Source: Pseudosulfitobacter sp. DSM 107133 (lineage in GTDB: Bacteria > Pseudomonadota > Alphaproteobacteria > Rhodobacterales > Rhodobacteraceae). From it: a stretch of DNA of 64,000 nucleotides. The stretch is taken from the NCBI RefSeq assembly GCF_022788695.1, contig NZ_CP085154.1, positions 3,348,001 to 3,412,000 on the forward strand, read 5' to 3'. This document shows, piece by piece, positions 62,761-64,000 of the stretch. The position numbers and the translations under genes are program-made. Each line of letters opens with the position of its first letter. Positions within the stretch are counted from its first letter, which is position 1. The notes under the pieces are model-generated. The model was not told the origin of the DNA. It was given only the letters and a program-made list of their open reading frames with translations, and made no database searches.

Positions 62761-63128
62761 ACTGAGCGCACCGCACGCAGGATCCGGCGCAACGCAGCCT
62801 CGTCGAGATCAGGGCTGACACGGATGACGACACCTCCCACTAAGATCTCCACCATCGGCACAGATGCGGCGGGAGCAATATCATGGGTCTGCTTCTTCAG
62901 GAAAGCCTTGCGCCAACCAAACAGTTGCGGTGGCGAAATCCCCAGACGGCGGGCCAGCGCTGAAACGTTCACGCCCGGCTCCAGCGCCGCGGCAACGGCC
63001 CTCTCCTTGAACTCATCAGACCACCGGCGCCGCTCGCCGATTGGCGCACCGTCAAGCCGCTCCGTCACAGCCTCGATCAACTGTAAGCTACCAGTCGCAG
63101 GCATAGGCGTAGAACTAGTCGTAGACAT
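62757..63128 (-). CDS. tnpA: IS66 Orf1 HTH protein (TnpA)
   Basis: 123 residues with an IS3/IS66-type HTH: RRRWSDEFKERAVAAALEPG, VSALARRLGISPPQLFGWRK. First gene of the IS66 operon. Confidence 0.95.
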   Translation of the reverse strand: MSTTSSTPMPATGSLQLIEAVTERLDGAPIGERRRWSDEFKERAVAAALEPGVNVSALARRLGISPPQLFGWRKAFLKKQTHDIAPAASVPMVEILVGGVVIRVSPDLDEAALRRILRAVRSV

Positions 63129-63249
63129 GGAACCTCGGCGATCAGATCATCGCCAAAAGCCTACCCTAAAGCGTTTCTAACAAAACCTGAATCGCTGGGG
63201 ATTCCCAAACTGGCCTGATTGTGATTCATCCTGTTTGGGAGGATGAACA

Positions 63250-64000
63250 ATGTCAGCACCTTTGCCATCAGCGCTACGTGCGCGGTTTCAGAGATATATT
63301 GAGGAAGGGTTAAGCGGGCGAGCGGCGGCAGCACGCTTGAAGCTGTCGCCAGCAACGGGCGCCCGGTGGCGGCATCAGATCCAAACGACGGGCCGGGCTG
63401 ATCCTGCCGTACAGGGTCGTCCAAAAGGGTCAGGAAAATTGGCACCCCATGTTGGTTTTTTCGAAGAGTTGATTGCTCAAGACCCTGATATCACACTGTT
63501 TGAGCTGCGTGATGCGCTTGCTGATGCAACCGGACTGCAGGTCCAGCACTCTGCTATCGGGCATCTGCTAAAGCGTCTCGGGTTCACGCACAAAAAAAGT
63601 CACTGGTCGCTACCGAACGTCACCGTGCCAAGGTGAGGCGACGACGTGAGGACTGGTTCACACACCGTTTGCCAGCCATTGCGCGGATGCCGGAACGCGT
63701 TGTCTTTCTTGATGAAACAGCGGTCAAAACGAACCTCGCCCGGCTGCGCGGCTGGGCCCCGCGTGGCGAACGCCTGACGATGGATGCGCCCTTCGGCAGT
63801 TGGGGAACCCAAACCCTGATTGCGGGGCTAACACAAGAGTCTCTGATCGCACCTTGGGTGATCAAAGGCGCGATGGATGGTCCTGCCTTCGCGGCCTATG
63901 TGCAAAAGGTCCTGATCCCTGAGATCGCGCCAGGCACAGCCGTGGTTCTCGACAACCTCGCGACGCATCACAACAAAGAAGCCGCTGCGGCGCTCAAGGC
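63250..64000 (+). CDS. IS630-family transposase with programmed -1 frameshift, cut by window edge
   Basis: The first frame (63250-63636) encodes an HTH N-terminus: GLSGRAAAARLKLSPATGAR, LRDALADATGLQVQHSAIGH, RLGFTHKKS. A run of seven A at 63592-63598 allows a -1 shift into a frame reading LVATERHRAKVRRRREDWF, then the DDE residues in VFLDETAVKTNL and AVVLDNLATHHNKEA, which runs off the window. Split frames joined at an A-run are usual for this family, so it is probably functional rather than broken. Confidence 0.85.

Larger units (their letters stand above)
60713..63175 (-). mobile_element. IS66-family insertion sequence (ends approximate)
   Basis: All three IS66 genes are present in the usual order. 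The left side has GTAAGCGACAAGC (from about 60716), similar to IS66 terminal repeats, just after the transposase stop. No matching CGCTTAC end was found on the right, where an IS630 element begins, so the right end may be lost or displaced. Confidence 0.7.

Overview
The window looks like a chromosome segment of a marine-type Rhodobacterales (Roseobacter-group) alphaproteobacterium. Evidence is the high GC content, lysA followed by a TIGR02302-family gene, the nadABC and panBC order, TamA/TamB, a patatin-acetoacetate decarboxylase-3-hydroxybutyrate dehydrogenase cluster, a LuxI-type autoinducer synthase, and phage proteins of the kind found in Rhodobacterales prophages and gene transfer agents. 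The species cannot be named from sequence alone.

Positions 1-42150 are mostly chromosomal backbone. 1-3062 is a small accessory patch: a dehalogenase-like hydrolase divergent from a CGNR regulator, and an orphan Imm11-type immunity gene. 3063-6969 is lysA plus a large membrane protein. 6970-9000 holds an IS110-family element lying among REP-like hairpins, then a gene remnant. 9296-15263 makes cofactors: NAD (nadABC) and pantothenate/CoA (panBC). 15312-16236 is a TetR regulator with its operator and a YciI-like protein. 16308-22438 is tamAB (outer-membrane assembly). 22706-34907 is a mixed metabolic and signalling stretch: hydrolase/MerR pair, GH13 sugar phosphorylase, sensor kinases, flavin oxidoreductase, gamma-glutamyltransferase, membrane stress proteins and a two-component system. 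35242-39454 holds an AT-richer PH/SHOCT gene and the PHB/ketone-body cluster. 39692-42001 is a sensor kinase divergent from a LuxI-type synthase.

A 48-nt copy of the 3' half of an initiator tRNA-fMet at 42153-42200, still followed by its terminator, marks one end of an integrated island that runs to the right edge. Inside it are a 1239-aa RecD-like helicase with a C-terminal PD-(D/E)XK-like nuclease; a 5'-truncated integrase; a decayed prophage (replication HTH gene, cytosine methyltransferase with a long out-of-frame overlapping ORF, a tail gene lacking its 5' part, lysis genes); a four-gene unrecognised cluster with two membrane proteins (54734-59840); a further conserved unknown gene; and IS66 and IS630 elements.

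The best candidates for an undescribed system are the 54734-59840 cluster, which sits in the cargo position after phage lysis genes, and the helicase-nuclease at the island end. No CRISPR array, rRNA or complete tRNA was seen.
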